Below are positions 1 through 10,500 of a DNA stretch of 64,000 nucleotides, in pieces (the stretch's first letter is position 1; each line of letters begins with the position of its first letter). This DNA comes from Yponomeuta sedellus (lineage: Eukaryota; Arthropoda; Insecta; Lepidoptera; Yponomeutidae), in assembly GCA_934045075.1 (NCBI GenBank), contig OW203729.1, forward strand, positions 9,042,704-9,106,703. The letters are read 5' to 3'. The notes beneath the pieces are model-generated. The model saw only the letters and a program-made list of their open reading frames with translations, was not told the origin of the DNA and made no database searches. A program made the position numbers and the translations under genes.

Positions 1-1
1 A

Positions 2-418
2 CTCCTCATCAAAGAACTAGAGGGCCACATACAAACCATAGGCGATTTGGCGAAACTGACTGAGTTGGAAGTCAACCGACTCTGTATAAAGGCGCCCAAA
101 GTGAAAATCGCTAAGAAAGTATTGTCAGATTATGCTGCGAAACAGCCAAAAGAATCTGAAATCGTACAGCCTATTGAGCAGTCATTAGAAAGTGAAACAG
201 ACAAACCATCTGAAATGGAGGTGGTTATTCCTGGTGTTGATATTGAAGTACAAACCGATGAAGTGTCGCTGAAAGAAATTGAGGTACAGACAGATGTACC
301 CTTAGTTGTTACAGCTCACACACAAACAAAGATGATCATGACGTCTAGTTGTATGGTGCAAACAAATGAGACTGGTAGTAAGAATACTAGAGATATTGTT
401 GAAGAGTGTTTGAAAGAG
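2..418 (+). CDS. Internal exon of an unrecognised coiled-coil-like protein (5' partial)
   Basis: The frame is open from base 2 and continues out of the window, so the start codon and earlier exons are missing. The exon ends at 418 with a strong donor (gag|gtgagt) in phase 0, giving 139 residues. The first ~50 residues are charged and heptad-like (LIKELEGHIQTIGDL, then KLTELEVNRL), suggesting a coiled coil. The rest is acidic and low in complexity, with repeated 'VQTD'-type motifs (EVQTDE, EVQTDV, HTQTK, MVQTNE), so probably a disordered linker. I do not recognise the family; a cytoskeletal or centrosomal coiled-coil protein is possible but unproven. The next visible exon is at about 1583-1907, but its phase does not match this donor. 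Confidence 0.6.
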
Positions 419-475
419 GTGAGTATTCTGTTTTATATTGTTGTAAACAAGATGAACATCAACTGGGGGTTCAGT

Positions 476-802
476 ATACTACATATTTAAAAACCTATTT
501 AGAGGCTAAAAATTTCACCCATGCTGGGATTCGAACCCGCAACCTCTGGCTATCCGTGCCAGCGCTCTACCAATTGAGCCAATGGGCGACTCACGGCATC
601 AGTGAAATTTCGAACCTCTTTACACTATTCTCTGTATTACGTACAGGCAGCGACATCTGACTTAAGCAAATTGCATTACTTACAGCCCCGACTACCTACT
701 TTGCAGTTAGGTGAAAATTTTTAGCCTCTAAATAGGTTTTTAAATTTGTTCCTTAGCACGGGTTAGTGCATTAAAATAAAAATAGTATAATACTACATAT
801 TT
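476..802 (-). mobile_element. tRNA-containing foldback SINE-like element ('CTATTTAGAGG' family), copy 1
   Basis: The element lies at about 489-789 between 13-bp direct repeats (atactacatattt at 476-488 and 790-802). It opens with 'taaaaacctatttagaggc' and carries the inverted counterpart 'gcctctaaataggttttta' at about 724-742. A tail 'ttagtgcattaaaataaaaa' follows. The antisense tRNA-like part at 518-588 contains a B box read as GGGTTCGAATCCC and an A box read as TGGCTCAATTGGTAG. It sits in the intron after the exon ending at 418. The strand refers to the tRNA-like part. Confidence 0.75.
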
Positions 803-856
803 GTTCATTAAGAATTGCCCATGTGTAAACCTACGATTTCTAACAATGGTATCTAT

Positions 857-1080
857 GTCGTCGTCAGGCTATACCAGTCCACTGCCGGACATAGCCCTCC
901 CCTAAAGAGCGCCACGTTGTGCTATCATAGGGGGTAATGCCCATAATCCCCACGCTGGGCATGCGGGTTGGGGATCGCAGTTTGGTGGAATTGTACTGCA
1001 GGGGGCGCTGCTGCCCACCCCCCGGTTTGTGTCCCTTAGTCGCCTTTTACGACACCCCCTGGAAGAATTGGGTATATCCA
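857..1080 (-). mobile_element. Non-LTR retrotransposon 3'-end fragment ('gacgacgac-tailed' repeat), copy 1
   Basis: The + strand shows the reverse complement of a repeat also found at 17650-17940, 32628-32705, 32907-33162, 39837-40075 and 60561-60725. Landmarks are 'tcgtcgtcaggctatacc', 'ccactgccggacatagccc', 'gcagggggcgctgctgccc' and 'gtcgccttttacgacacc'. In sense orientation it ends in 'tgtccagcagtggac' plus a GAC-repeat tail, like the ends of RTE-type LINEs in moths. The family assignment is inference. Confidence 0.7.
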
Positions 1081-1582
1081 TGTAGAGAGAAGCTAAATTT
1101 ATTGAACAATGAATGTGTCGTTCTTGTTTTTTGTTGTTGATGTTGTTGTGTTGAAATTTGGAATGAAACCGTAATATATGTACTATAGTTTATAATGAAT
1201 TAGATCTTGCTTTCTCTACGCACGCTATGTGACATGGTAAGGGGTGTGCACACTTACCCTACGTACGTGTCGCGTATTTGCCATCAGTCGTTTTAGATCA
1301 TATCGCCTAACGAAATCAATTGGTTGTTTCCTTTTCAATTTGAAAGGGAAACAACTAAGGATTAGAATCCTATCTGATGCCGCACACGCGTAAGATCTAG
1401 AGCCAAACATGTCTTATGCGTGGGCATCGCAGCGACTTAATCTCCACCTTGGCATCTGGATCTGGCGAGGATGGTCGAACGTCGCGTCAGATGCGCGGTG
1501 TAATAGCGTTGTCTAAGTGCATATAGATTTAAACTGGCAGATCTTACGTGGCGTCATGTAGAGCTGTTCCAGCTTTTTCTAG

Positions 1583-1907
1583 TTTGAAACTTATGCTCAT
1601 CAAACATTGTTTACAGAAGCCAGATTTCGTGGACGCGCTTGCAGATCAACTGGATGAGACCTCCAAGAGAAAAATCCTTGATAATTTGCCTCTTACGGTA
1701 ATCAATGACGTGTTGGGCAAGAAAACCACAGATCTAGCTGGCTCTACAATGATCATGGATAGCGCTTTGAAGAATCAACAAATTGTTGAGAAAAGTGGGA
1801 CTGAAGGTTCGTTTCTACAGAACTATTTGTTACAAAGGTATGAGACTAGTGATTTAATATTACTTTGCAGTCAGTTACTTCGGAAGGTACACGACAAGAC
1901 TACTTAA
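1583..1907 (+). CDS. Probable terminal coding exon of the left-edge gene
   Basis: An open frame runs through this interval to TAA at 1905-1907: 107 codons, long for this AT-rich background. The peptide is helical and charged (residues such as LMLIKHCLQKPDFVDAL, DETSKRKILDNLPL, FLQNYLLQRYETSDLI), compatible with the C-terminus of a coiled-coil protein. The best acceptor is the pyrimidine-rich 'agctttttctag' ending at 1582, which puts the exon in phase 2; acceptors ending at 1540 and 1561 give the same phase. The upstream donor at 418 is phase 0, so an unseen small exon, a different donor, or damage to the gene must be assumed. Product not recognised. Confidence 0.55.
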
Positions 1908-2489
1908 TGTAGTTTATTTTTATGTATTTTGTGTCATACAGCTATTGTGATATTGTAATCGGTAGTTGTAGTACCTACCTACCAGTGTATCTGATTCACA
2001 CGCGACGCGCACGAGTTGCCGTGACATTTTTCGTTCATTTGAGTATGAAAGTTGGTACAGAAACGGTTTACAGTAAAACTTAGATTTTAAGTTATAAGAA
2101 TTGTTTGATTTGTTAATGGCGAAAAATATTGTGGTCTACCTACTGATATTCTGATTTTAAGCTTTATGTTGAAATTACTGGTTTAAGTAGATATTAAGAA
2201 TATTATCATAGCTGTTAGTATTATTATTTCTACAACGTTTTTCGCATGATTCGCTCAAAAAACTTTATTTCGAACTGGATATAAAAAAGAGATAAAAGAT
2301 ATAAAAAAATCAGTCTTCAAAGTCAAATTTGCTTGATTTCTCTTAAGGGATTCCAGGGAGACTCTACCTTAACACAACGCCAGCGCAAATAAGAATAAAA
2401 AAATTACGAATTTACAAAAAGTGTGTGTTAATAGTGACTGTTAGGCCCCATGGCCTTGAACCAGGGCCAGATAGCCCCAATGCCGAAAA
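1908..2489. other. Downstream flank of the left-edge gene
   Basis: AT-rich non-coding sequence, presumably beginning with the 3' UTR. A polyadenylation-type hexamer AATAAA occurs at 2394-2399, 490 bases after the stop codon; with no cleavage-site evidence this is only a candidate. I see no other gene. Confidence 0.35.
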
Positions 2490-2659
2490 CGGCTGATTTT
2501 GGCATAAATTATATCTAGTCCTAGGTTCGTGTTCCTACTTTTTTGTTGTGGGTTCTAAAACTCGCTGTTGAAAATTGTACAAACACTTGCAACTAAATGT
2601 AAAAGATATTTTTTTTTAATAGTGGCGCAATTAACTCGCTGGGTCCCTGAGACGCCTTT
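2490..2659. mobile_element. Truncated copy of a terminal-inverted-repeat element ('tggcgcYagttarcg' family)
   Basis: The interior ('aaaacggctgattttggc', 'tagtcctaggtt') resembles 24110-24180, and it ends with a right terminus 'tggcgcaattaactcgctgg' running to 'gagacgccttt' at about 2659. It abuts the fuller copy at 2660-2934, so two copies lie side by side or one is nested. Confidence 0.45.
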
Positions 2660-2934
2660 AAGACGCCTTGTTATGCTAACTAACACCAATGGAATAAAAA
2701 TCATAACTTACTAAAAACATCCGTTTTTTTTTGGAAATCGATTAAAATCCTAGGTTGTTGATCATTATGTTTTAGAGTCTAGAACATATGATCAACAACC
2801 TAGGAATCTACAGTCTACAATCTAGACTGTGTATTCTTAACACGCATATTAAGATTGATTCTTAATATCATTTTAAAACAAAGTTATGAATTTTATTTCC
2901 TTGGTGGCGCCAGTTAGCGTCCCAAAGCGCCTTA
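2660..2934. mobile_element. MITE-like element with ~50-bp terminal inverted repeats
   Basis: The left end 'aagacgccttgttatgctaa' (2660 on) and the right end 'ggcgccagttagcgtcccaa' (to 2934) are imperfect inverted repeats extending to 'aaaatcataactt' and 'aagttatgaatttta'. An internal palindrome surrounds 'cctaggttgttgatca' and 'tgatcaacaacctagg' (about 2750-2802). The same family is at 23776-24364. No protein is encoded, so it is a non-autonomous DNA-transposon type by structure. Confidence 0.6.
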
Positions 2935-3124
2935 AACCGCCCATACTTTACACGCCTAACCCTGAACAGATTTCGGTAAGAGACCAGGAGTCAGGTTGTA
3001 TCCTGCAGGAGCTCATAGAATAATCCCACGCAAAAAAAGTAGTTTTGTAACATAATGACTTTATTTATGTTACAAAACTATGTACTTTTGTTATTATTAT
3101 TTATACTCTTTAATGTACTCAAAG

Positions 3125-3285
3125 CTTTTAAAAACCTATTTAGAGTCTAAAAATTCCACCTGGTGATCAAGAGCTAATGGGCGACTCACTGGCATCAGCG
3201 AAAGGCTTATAACATTTTAGAAACCTCTAAATAGGTTTTTAAAATTCTCCTTAACACGGGTTAGTGCATTAAAAAGAATATTACC
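3125..3285 (-). mobile_element. Degraded 'CTATTTAGAGG'-family element, copy 2
   Basis: Starts 'taaaaacctatttagagtct', keeps part of the tRNA-like portion (gagctaatgggcgactcact), then has the inverted 'cctctaaataggtttttaaa' and the tail 'acgggttagtgcattaaaaa'. The B-box half of the tRNA-like region has been lost. No convincing target-site duplication is seen. Confidence 0.65.
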
Positions 3286-4639
3286 CAAAGGTGGTTCAGA
3301 GCAAAAACAAGGTTTTGTTTATTAAATTGAGTCACGATTCAGATTTCACGCTCAAATCGCAATTTCATGTTCACGTAATTTATTTGTCAAAGGACATAAC
3401 TGAAGCCTTGTTGAGAGTTTTAACAATTTTCGTTACAATTATTCGGAGAATCGTTCTTTACAGAATGTTTTTTAACTGTCACACACTTGTTAAACCAAAA
3501 TGTTATTATTAATTGAAATCGAAAACTTGTAACATTAGCCGTATGTATGTTCTCGCGTCGTATCCGACAAAAGGGATTAAAGCTATCTCCTTATATGGGC
3601 TTTTATAACATAAGGTAGGCTTGATTAAGTATGTTCTATTTAAATAAACACTCCCACTAAAAATAATATGTTTTAAAAGATTTGATATAACATCTAATCT
3701 TGCATTCATTTTAAACAACTGTTCTTATTCAGTTCTCCCTCATTGTTATTTGTTTGCCATGAAAATACAGAATGTATGACTGAGATTTAATGTCAATAAA
3801 TTATTTAAGACTCGGTTTTGCAGTTCTGCTATCTTTCTTGTCTCTGAATGTAATTGGATATCACGTCGCTGTCGTACAGACGACAGCGGCTCAGCCTTAA
3901 CTGTTTAGTTGCCAAATCGTCCTTAACGTAACTTATTAGAGTGCATGTCAGTTAAGGTTAAAGTGCGGTCGATTATACTCGTTTATTGTATGTACTTCTA
4001 ATAGGGCAATGACTAACCATAACATTTAGTTTCTATTCTATTGTTAGGTGCCTTCTAATTTTATTAAATGTAAAGATTTCGTGAAATCACCTACTGTTTT
4101 ATATTTGTAATAGAAAAAAATACCGCGAATTTTGAGAATTTCAGTAATGTGACAATAAGTTGTCACGCCTACACATTATTTGCTGTGTTCGTCATGATAT
4201 AAGTATAAAAAAACAACAGCTATATCAAAACTAAAGTTTTTATTCACTGTAAAATTAGGTTTCTATTTACACATTCAGTCACGATTGAGCGCTCTGTCGC
4301 CTATAAGATATCTTTCGATTTGCAATCGGAGAAACGGTTTTAATACAAGTATGCTTCACAATGAAGAGCTACATTTCATTCACAGAGTTTTTGTTAACTT
4401 GAAATCAATCACTTAGAAGAAAATGGCAGAAATATCGTAAACAACTAATATGTACAAAGAATTAGCTACACATATTATTAATCTAAACACACTTTATGTT
4501 AAAGCTATAATCAGTAATATAAGGTAGTCTTGATTATGTTCTATTTTAAATACACTTAAAATATTAAAAACTAACTCCTGATTTCCGAATTGAGAATTAC
4601 CAAGTAACCAAGTATTTTCTAAGGTTAACACGAGCACTA
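3286..4639. other. Intergenic, no gene recognised
   Basis: AT-rich sequence with only short, non-conserved-looking ORFs. Two related stretches are present: 'taaggtaggcttgattaagt' near 3612 and 'taaggtagtcttgattatgt' near 4520, each followed by 'tctatttaaat'-like bases. This suggests an old local duplication or two fragments of one repeat. Confidence 0.4.
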
Positions 4640-4849
4640 GACATAATAAAAACTGTATTTGCACGGATTTTACACGTTTAATTTAACATTTTTACAATTT
4701 TCCGACTTTTCGGCACTTTTTCAAGTACCACGTCTAGTAAGTAAGTCTTCCGAGACCACGGTACTTGAAAAAGTGCCGAAACGTCGGAAAATTTAAAAAA
4801 TTTAAAATTAAACGACTAAAATCCGTGTAAATACAGTTTTTATTATGTC
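4640..4849. mobile_element. Foldback element with 'ccgacgtttcggc'-type arms (possible Penelope-like terminus)
   Basis: Two arms of about 90 bp (4640-4728 and 4759-4849) are reverse complements around a 30-bp centre. They begin 'gacataataaaaactgtatt' and end with its complement 'aatacagtttttattatgtc'. The core 'gaaaaagtgccgaaacgtcg' is shared with 52033-52960, and a related 'gacgtttcggc' core is at 5789-5800. Assignment to Penelope-like elements rests on my memory of such termini and is tentative. Confidence 0.55.
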
Positions 4850-5656
4850 CAGTAGTTTCTTACGGATCATTATCGAAAAGAACAATACTTAAGTATTTAC
4901 TTAGTAAAGTTCTCAAGTCCGAAACCGGTGATAGGTATGTGTTTTATGGGATAAGACTTGAGTCTTAGAGTGTAACTGAATATTATTTTAGCACATGTTA
5001 CGCTCTTTGAATCACATTCATTATATATAAAGAAGTAATCGTAGATATTAATTTAGTTTACTTCCAAAGTGGCTACAAAACAGATTATGACTGAAACATA
5101 GTAATGTAATTTAGGTCTTAGGAACTCAAAGACGTTTTAAATAAATAATTGAAAAATCAAACATATTATATGTTTCTGTTGGAGCGGTCGTCAGCTATAT
5201 TGCAGAATAACATAGCCTAACCTTAACTACTAACACACATAAGGTACTGATAGCCTCGAGCATTCACCTGTTATTTGCATTTTAGCACATGTTAGTTACT
5301 GGTCAAAGTTCACAAAATAAACGGGAGCGTTTTGTCGAGCATTCCAGCAAGCATTCTAGTGTTCTAGTGAATATTCTTGTTTCGAGTTTTTTGCAGAGCC
5401 AAGCAATTGTCCCACCGTCTGACGTCTATAGACGTATAGATACATTATGAGTATGACAAGCAGTTACCAAGGTATTCGCTAGATTGTGTGAATGTCTGTA
5501 GATATGTTTTGCTTATGTTTGGCTCTATTCGTTGTTCAGTTCGACAAATTCTAAAAAGGCGAATGCTCGGATGTTCTATGCTGGTGAATGCACAGGTCTA
5601 TCAATACAATTGGAGTAATGGTTCAATGCAATACGTTGTTCCAAAGAGGTCCTTCT
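4850..5656. other. Intergenic, no gene recognised
   Basis: AT-rich non-coding sequence. The only longish ORF (67 codons near 5488) lacks recognisable features and runs into the hairpin at 5657, so I do not annotate it. Confidence 0.4.
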
Positions 5657-5902
5657 GTACCACTGTTATTAAGTCTCCCTATAAGTTTTAATAACAGTGG
5701 TACATAGTTATATATTATTAAACGGGTCTAATTACGATACGGGTCTAATCGCGATTATTTATTAGGTAAAACGTAATTACCTTATTTCCCGACGTTTCGG
5801 CAGCGTTACAGTTGCCGTGGTCTCGGGTAAATAGTAGCAATTAGACCCGTTAAATATAAAACTATGTATGAGCATCGCGAATCATTAAGGAATACTATAA
5901 CA
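5657..5902. mobile_element. Nested inverted-repeat structure with 'gacgtttcggc' core
   Basis: A hairpin 'gtaccactgttatta' / 'taataacagtggtac' spans about 5657-5702. Next comes a foldback bounded by 'aaacgggtctaatt' (about 5720) and 'aattagacccgtt' (about 5839-5852), containing 'cccgacgtttcggcagcg' and 'ttgccgtggtctcgggta'. A further 'aacagtggta' lies at about 5900. The outer 'agacccgtt' end recurs as fragments near 48240 and 54950. Confidence 0.5.
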
Positions 5903-6078
5903 GTGGTATAGTAGTGGTACAACTAAGTTGAGAAAAACGGTGTTGGGCGCAGTGTTCAAGTACAGTACATTTCACTATTTCGGGGATTTCGTTCGGCTAC
6001 CTCTAGCCCCGTAAATGGTTACTCGTATGAACCTTTTTATCTACGCCTGTAATAACATCGTTTAGCTAAACCCTTCCG

Positions 6079-6084
6079 TTTAAT
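6079..6084 (-). terminator. Candidate polyadenylation signal (ATTAAA) for the Patched-domain gene
   Basis: On the minus strand the variant hexamer ATTAAA lies 363 bases beyond the stop codon at 6447-6449. It is the best hexamer I see between 5900 and 6446; the canonical AATAAA was not seen there. Transcript ends would be needed to confirm it. Confidence 0.25.
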
Positions 6085-6446
6085 AAACCACACGCACGGC
6101 TTTTAAAGTTTAAAACTGACTTATTGTGTATTACATTTTTGGCATAATACAACACCTAATAAAACACTCCACGCAAATCTTAACTAATGTAATCAATCCA
6201 CATCGTCAAAGTATTCTAATAAGAGCTAAGTATTTACAAGTGTCAAGTAACATAACGCATCGAAACTAGTGGGAAGCGAATATAAAATAACGTACTTACA
6301 AAATAATGTCACAAACACTGAAGACCTAAATGTGTCAATGACATCGAAACGCTAAGGTCACTGAGACGTCATAATATCATCTATACTTTGGTCCATAAAT
6401 TGAGCACTCGATTTATCACCTATTCATAACGAGTTGTCAGTTAGTG

Positions 6447-7559
6447 TCAAGGGAACCGCATCTCCGCGACGTAGTCTAAATGCTCTAAGTTCTGGTGGGA
6501 GTTGGTGCGCCTGGGAGCGCGAGGCCGGTGTAGGTTGTGATGGGAGTGTGTCCGCATCACTCGGTAGGTGCCATCTCGGCCGTCCCTAGCCTCGCGGCGC
6601 GGGCCCACGTCGCTGGATTTCCGCGCCGCCCGCACCCACTCCTCATCCCTCGGCCCCACTGGGTTCCTGCGATAGTTCTCGAATACACGTCGGTTGTCCT
6701 CATACCGCTGTCGCTGCCACTTCCTTTCCTCGGCCCCGTACAAATCCAGCTCCCCGGACGGTTGGAACTGACTCGCGCTCTGGCAGTAACTCGACCTCTT
6801 CCATCCGTCGTCGTAATTCTTCCTTCGGTTTTCGTCGTCCTCCAGTTGGCGTCGCTGGGATTGATTTGAGCTGCTCTCGCTAGTGTCCTCTCCTGATGTC
6901 CCTATGCCCAGGTCTTTATCGTCCCCGTAGATTTTGTACACACCGTTCGGGCTCAATGATTTGCCGTTGTATATATGGTCATTCAATACAAGCTGAGGAT
7001 GGGGTATGCAGTAAGGATGTGGAAAGCATTTTTCGATACTCGACATGTTGATATCGTCATCGTGTTTTGTGCAAGAGCCCGGTCCAAAGAGCGACAGAAG
7101 TACTGGCAACAGGAAAAGGCCGTGCATAGCTCCAAAGAATATGACCATAAAGACCATTTTGAAGAAAACTGAGAAGAGATAGCTGTCTGCCAATAGTAAC
7201 GCTACGACACCTAGTATAGTACTAAACGATCCTTGGCATATGGGCAAGCCTAGGGAGTAGAGACTCTCGCTCATTTTCTCTTTTGGTGTTTTGGCTTTTG
7301 ACGCCATGTAGGCGTAGCAGATGTGGGCTGTGAAGTCTACGGAGAATCCGATACACATGATGAGATTGATCATGGAAACCGAATCTAGGTTTATGTCCCA
7401 AAGCGCCATGTATCCGACCACACCAACTTCTATTGAAATTATGCTGAAGGCGACCCAAAGTGAGCACAAGATATTCGGGATGAATATGAAAGATGTGATC
7501 ATCATCATCAGTGCACCGTAGCATAGATTTTGAATGGATGTTGGTCTCACGAGCTCGAA
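6447..7559 (-). CDS. Exon 10 (last) of the Patched-domain gene
   Basis: Acceptor 'cgtttccag' before 7559; residues 699-1068 and TGA at 6449-6447. It begins FELVRPTSIQNLCYGALM and encodes the final helices, GFSVDFTAH and the last helix (FFGAMHGLFLLPVLLSLF). A ~210-residue Arg/Ser/Asp-rich tail follows, probably disordered. The tail ends with two similar units (THSHHNLHR and TNSHQNLEH). The tail-coding part is clearly more GC-rich than its surroundings. Confidence 0.95.
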   Translation of the reverse strand, partial: FELVRPTSIQNLCYGALMMMITSFIFIPNILCSLWVAFSIISIEVGVVGYMALWDINLDSVSMINLIMCIGFSVDFTAHICYAYMASKAKTPKEKMSESLYSLGLPICQGSFSTILGVVALLLADSYLFSVFFKMVFMVIFFGAMHGLFLLPVLLSLFGPGSCTKHDDDINMSSIEKCFPHPYCIPHPQLVLNDHIYNGKSLSPNGVYKIYGDDKDLGIGTSGEDTSESSSNQSQRRQLEDDENRRKNYDDGWKRSSYCQSASQFQPSGELDLYGAEERKWQRQRYEDNRRVFENYRRNPVGPRDEEWVRAARKSSDVGPRREARDGRDGTYRVMRTHSHHNLHRPRAPRRTNSHQNLEHLDYVAEMRFP

Positions 7560-10500
7560 CTGGAAACGAAGGAAAAGAAATCGATTAAAATTTGTACAGC
7601 AATATTATAACTTCCACATATCACAATCACTTTTCCTGTTTCCAAACTAGGATACCCTGTACTTTGGTAACTAAGGACATTACGAACTAAGAGAATCACT
7701 CAGACTCTTGTCATTTATACAAATGTACGGCGGCCCTCAGTGGGAATCGAACCCACGATCTCCGGCGCGATCAATTGGAAGTGATACCGCAAGACCACGA
7801 GATAGTCTAGTTTAATTATTGAAAAACCAGAAAGTTGATTAATGTTAGCTTAATAATATTCATATGTAGAGTTAGTCCCTAGTCAACTGTGACAGACTTA
7901 ATACAAATTATAGGGCCAGTTTCTGAACTGAGAGTTTCGCTAAGTAAATAGTTAACTGTATTGCTGTCTCTTCGAATTTCTCAGAAAAGAGTGTGACAGA
8001 ATGTTTCCTAAGAATTTACTTAGTGAAATTTTCAATTCCGAACCGGCCCAAAATATCACGTACTCTTATTACGCCTGAGATGATAGTTACAAAAAGGAGA
8101 AAAAGTTGAAAAAGTATAACTAATCGATAGTTATTTTATTGAATCTTCGTGTATGCTACATATTTATATATTTGTAAAACATCTTACCTGATCGAAGAAC
8201 ACGAAGTATGGATGGAACACGGTAGCATTCAGCGGCGAATCGGCCACTATTTTCCTCAGTGCCTTGACCATTTCTTTTTCATGATTCGTTCCAGTGATAT
8301 TGATAGCCTGAATTAGAAATCTTGAAGCGATAATCTTGTCCCCCTCATCGTTGAACTTCACATCTAGAGAAAAGGGGTTGGCCGGGTAGAGCCAGAGCTA
8401 AAACAACAGAAAGTAGATTAAGTTAGTCCTTGAGTAGATCGATATCGATATCAACCCTTGTATGTCCCCACTGCTGGGGCACGGGTCTCTTCTTGCATCG
8501 CAGGAAGGTTAGGCCATACTCCATCACGGGGGCCAAGTCCGGGTTGGTGGAGGATTGTAAGACTGTGGCGGGCTTTATTGTCAGAAGTTATTAAGCCGCC
8601 TATCATGCTGTAACGACTGCCATTACATGACACCAACGGCTTAACGTGTGAAGCACGGAACGTAGTAGATAATTACATTTAAATGTATGAAAATAGCGTA
8701 AACTACAGCAACATGCCTTATAATCACTACGTTTGGCACACTCACCTCCTTAAGATTTTGCAAGAAGTCTGCTTCGTTGTCGATCGTGACATTCAAATAA
8801 TCGTTGTTCCTCGATACGTAATTGACGAACGTACGCAACCAGGACTCTGTGTACAGCGAATTAGATATGTATGACGAGTTCTCTAGCTGTTGAGTCAGTA
8901 GCTCGACTTGGTCCTGCACAGCCGGATCGGAGTAGTTGTATTCACCGGTTATCAACACCTGTTGACATATTAATTACATCAATGTTTGTTAAAAGTGATT
9001 TGAATAAATTGTCAACCTCCTATCGTTTATAATAATTACCTGTATCCTGTACGGAAACTCTCGGTAATATAGATCTTCCCGATCGTAGAACTCGATTGAG
9101 TACGAGCCTATTTTAGACAACTTTCTCCTTTCTAAACCTTCCTTCAGGTTGGTGACGCCATATCCTGCTCCTGCTAGGTACGCAAGGAATATAAAAATAA
9201 CAAATGCTTTGACATAGCCATTGTTTAGTATAACAGACATGGTGTCACGGAAGAAAGCCATGATGCAGTGCTCCTTATTGTCTATTGGATTGTCGGGATC
9301 TGCTTGATCGATTCCACCCGAACAGAATATGCGATAAAGCCAAGATTTCTCCTCTGGAACAAACGTGTAATTACGTATTTTAAACAATAAATTTTCTATT
9401 AGAGATTTAATTTTCTAAAGAACTCAAAAACAGCATAAATTCTTACCCTTTCTTGCCCTAGATTCAGGTAAAACTTTCAGCATAGTGATAGTGTGCCTGT
9501 TCTGTTTCTCGCGATAACCTGACACCGCCACACATCCAGCGAAAAATGTCAAATGCCACACAAATGTAAAACAAACTGCCAACCCTGGAAAGCAAACAAT
9601 GACCGGTTAGTGAGTGAGACGCTGTGAAGTACCTCCCGTTTTCTTCAATTTGTTGCGTTTCACAACATACTTACCAGAATACATGCAAAAGATCTGCACA
9701 GACGGGAAAGGCGAAAAGATGCCAATGAAGAAAGAAAGCATATCGGTGACTGACGTAATTGTGATCGAAACTGCAGCTTCGGACAACATGATGGCCATTC
9801 TCTCCGGCACTGGAAGCTTAGGTGAGGTCCTGCGCCAGGCTGCTAGCATCACAAATGTATCATCGATACCAATACCTGTGAATGTTGTAAGGATTAGTTA
9901 TGTCTCTCAGAATTACATAAATAGTGATCCAAGTTTCTAGGAAGAGTCCTTACCAATCATCAGGAACGGAGCAGCCAAGTTGATCCCAATAAACGAAATA
10001 CCCAAATACATAGCGCATCCAAACGCAGCTGCTGTCGCCATAACTGCCGAGATGTTCCCCAAAAGACCAAGCCAAGGCTTCGATCTGACCCAATCGGCCA
10101 TCATGCAAGTCACTACGGAGAATATCCCCATGAGGATGAAGGTGGAGCTGAAAAAGGGAACCACGGATCGCGTGTTCTTTTCCAACTCATGGTCGAGGGT
10201 CCGTGAAGCGAATCGTGCGACTGATATGTGCTTGAAGCGGCCGGTGTCTTCTGCCACTCCCACCGCTTCGAGAAATGCGTCTTCCCATGCTGCACCACTG
10301 TGAATAAGATAAGTAGGTAGTTATAATGATTAAAGTGTATGGAAGAAGCCTCATAGGAATTAAAACAAATTGTTCCCTGTCATGTGGGCTCAGCTGGCAA
10401 TGACATATTTTAAGTGTTTTGTGTGATTTTGTTTCACTTGGAGGTCTTAAACCTTTGACACGGCTAGGTAACAGTAAAAAAACGTTATATTGACATGTTC

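Noticed and set aside
518..588. tRNA gene on the minus strand
   Set aside because: It has A and B boxes, but the same unit is repeated in all copies of a mobile family, the acceptor stem is imperfect and the anticodon loop lacks the usual U33.
6537..6869. Plus-strand ORF of 110 codons
   Set aside because: Antisense to the tail-coding part of exon 10; high GC there creates open frames by chance.
9614..10303. Plus-strand ORFs of 107-108 codons (9614-9940 and 9980-10303)
   Set aside because: They lie opposite exons 4 and 5 of the Patched-domain gene; the minus-strand frames give family motifs and matching splice phases, so these are shadows.
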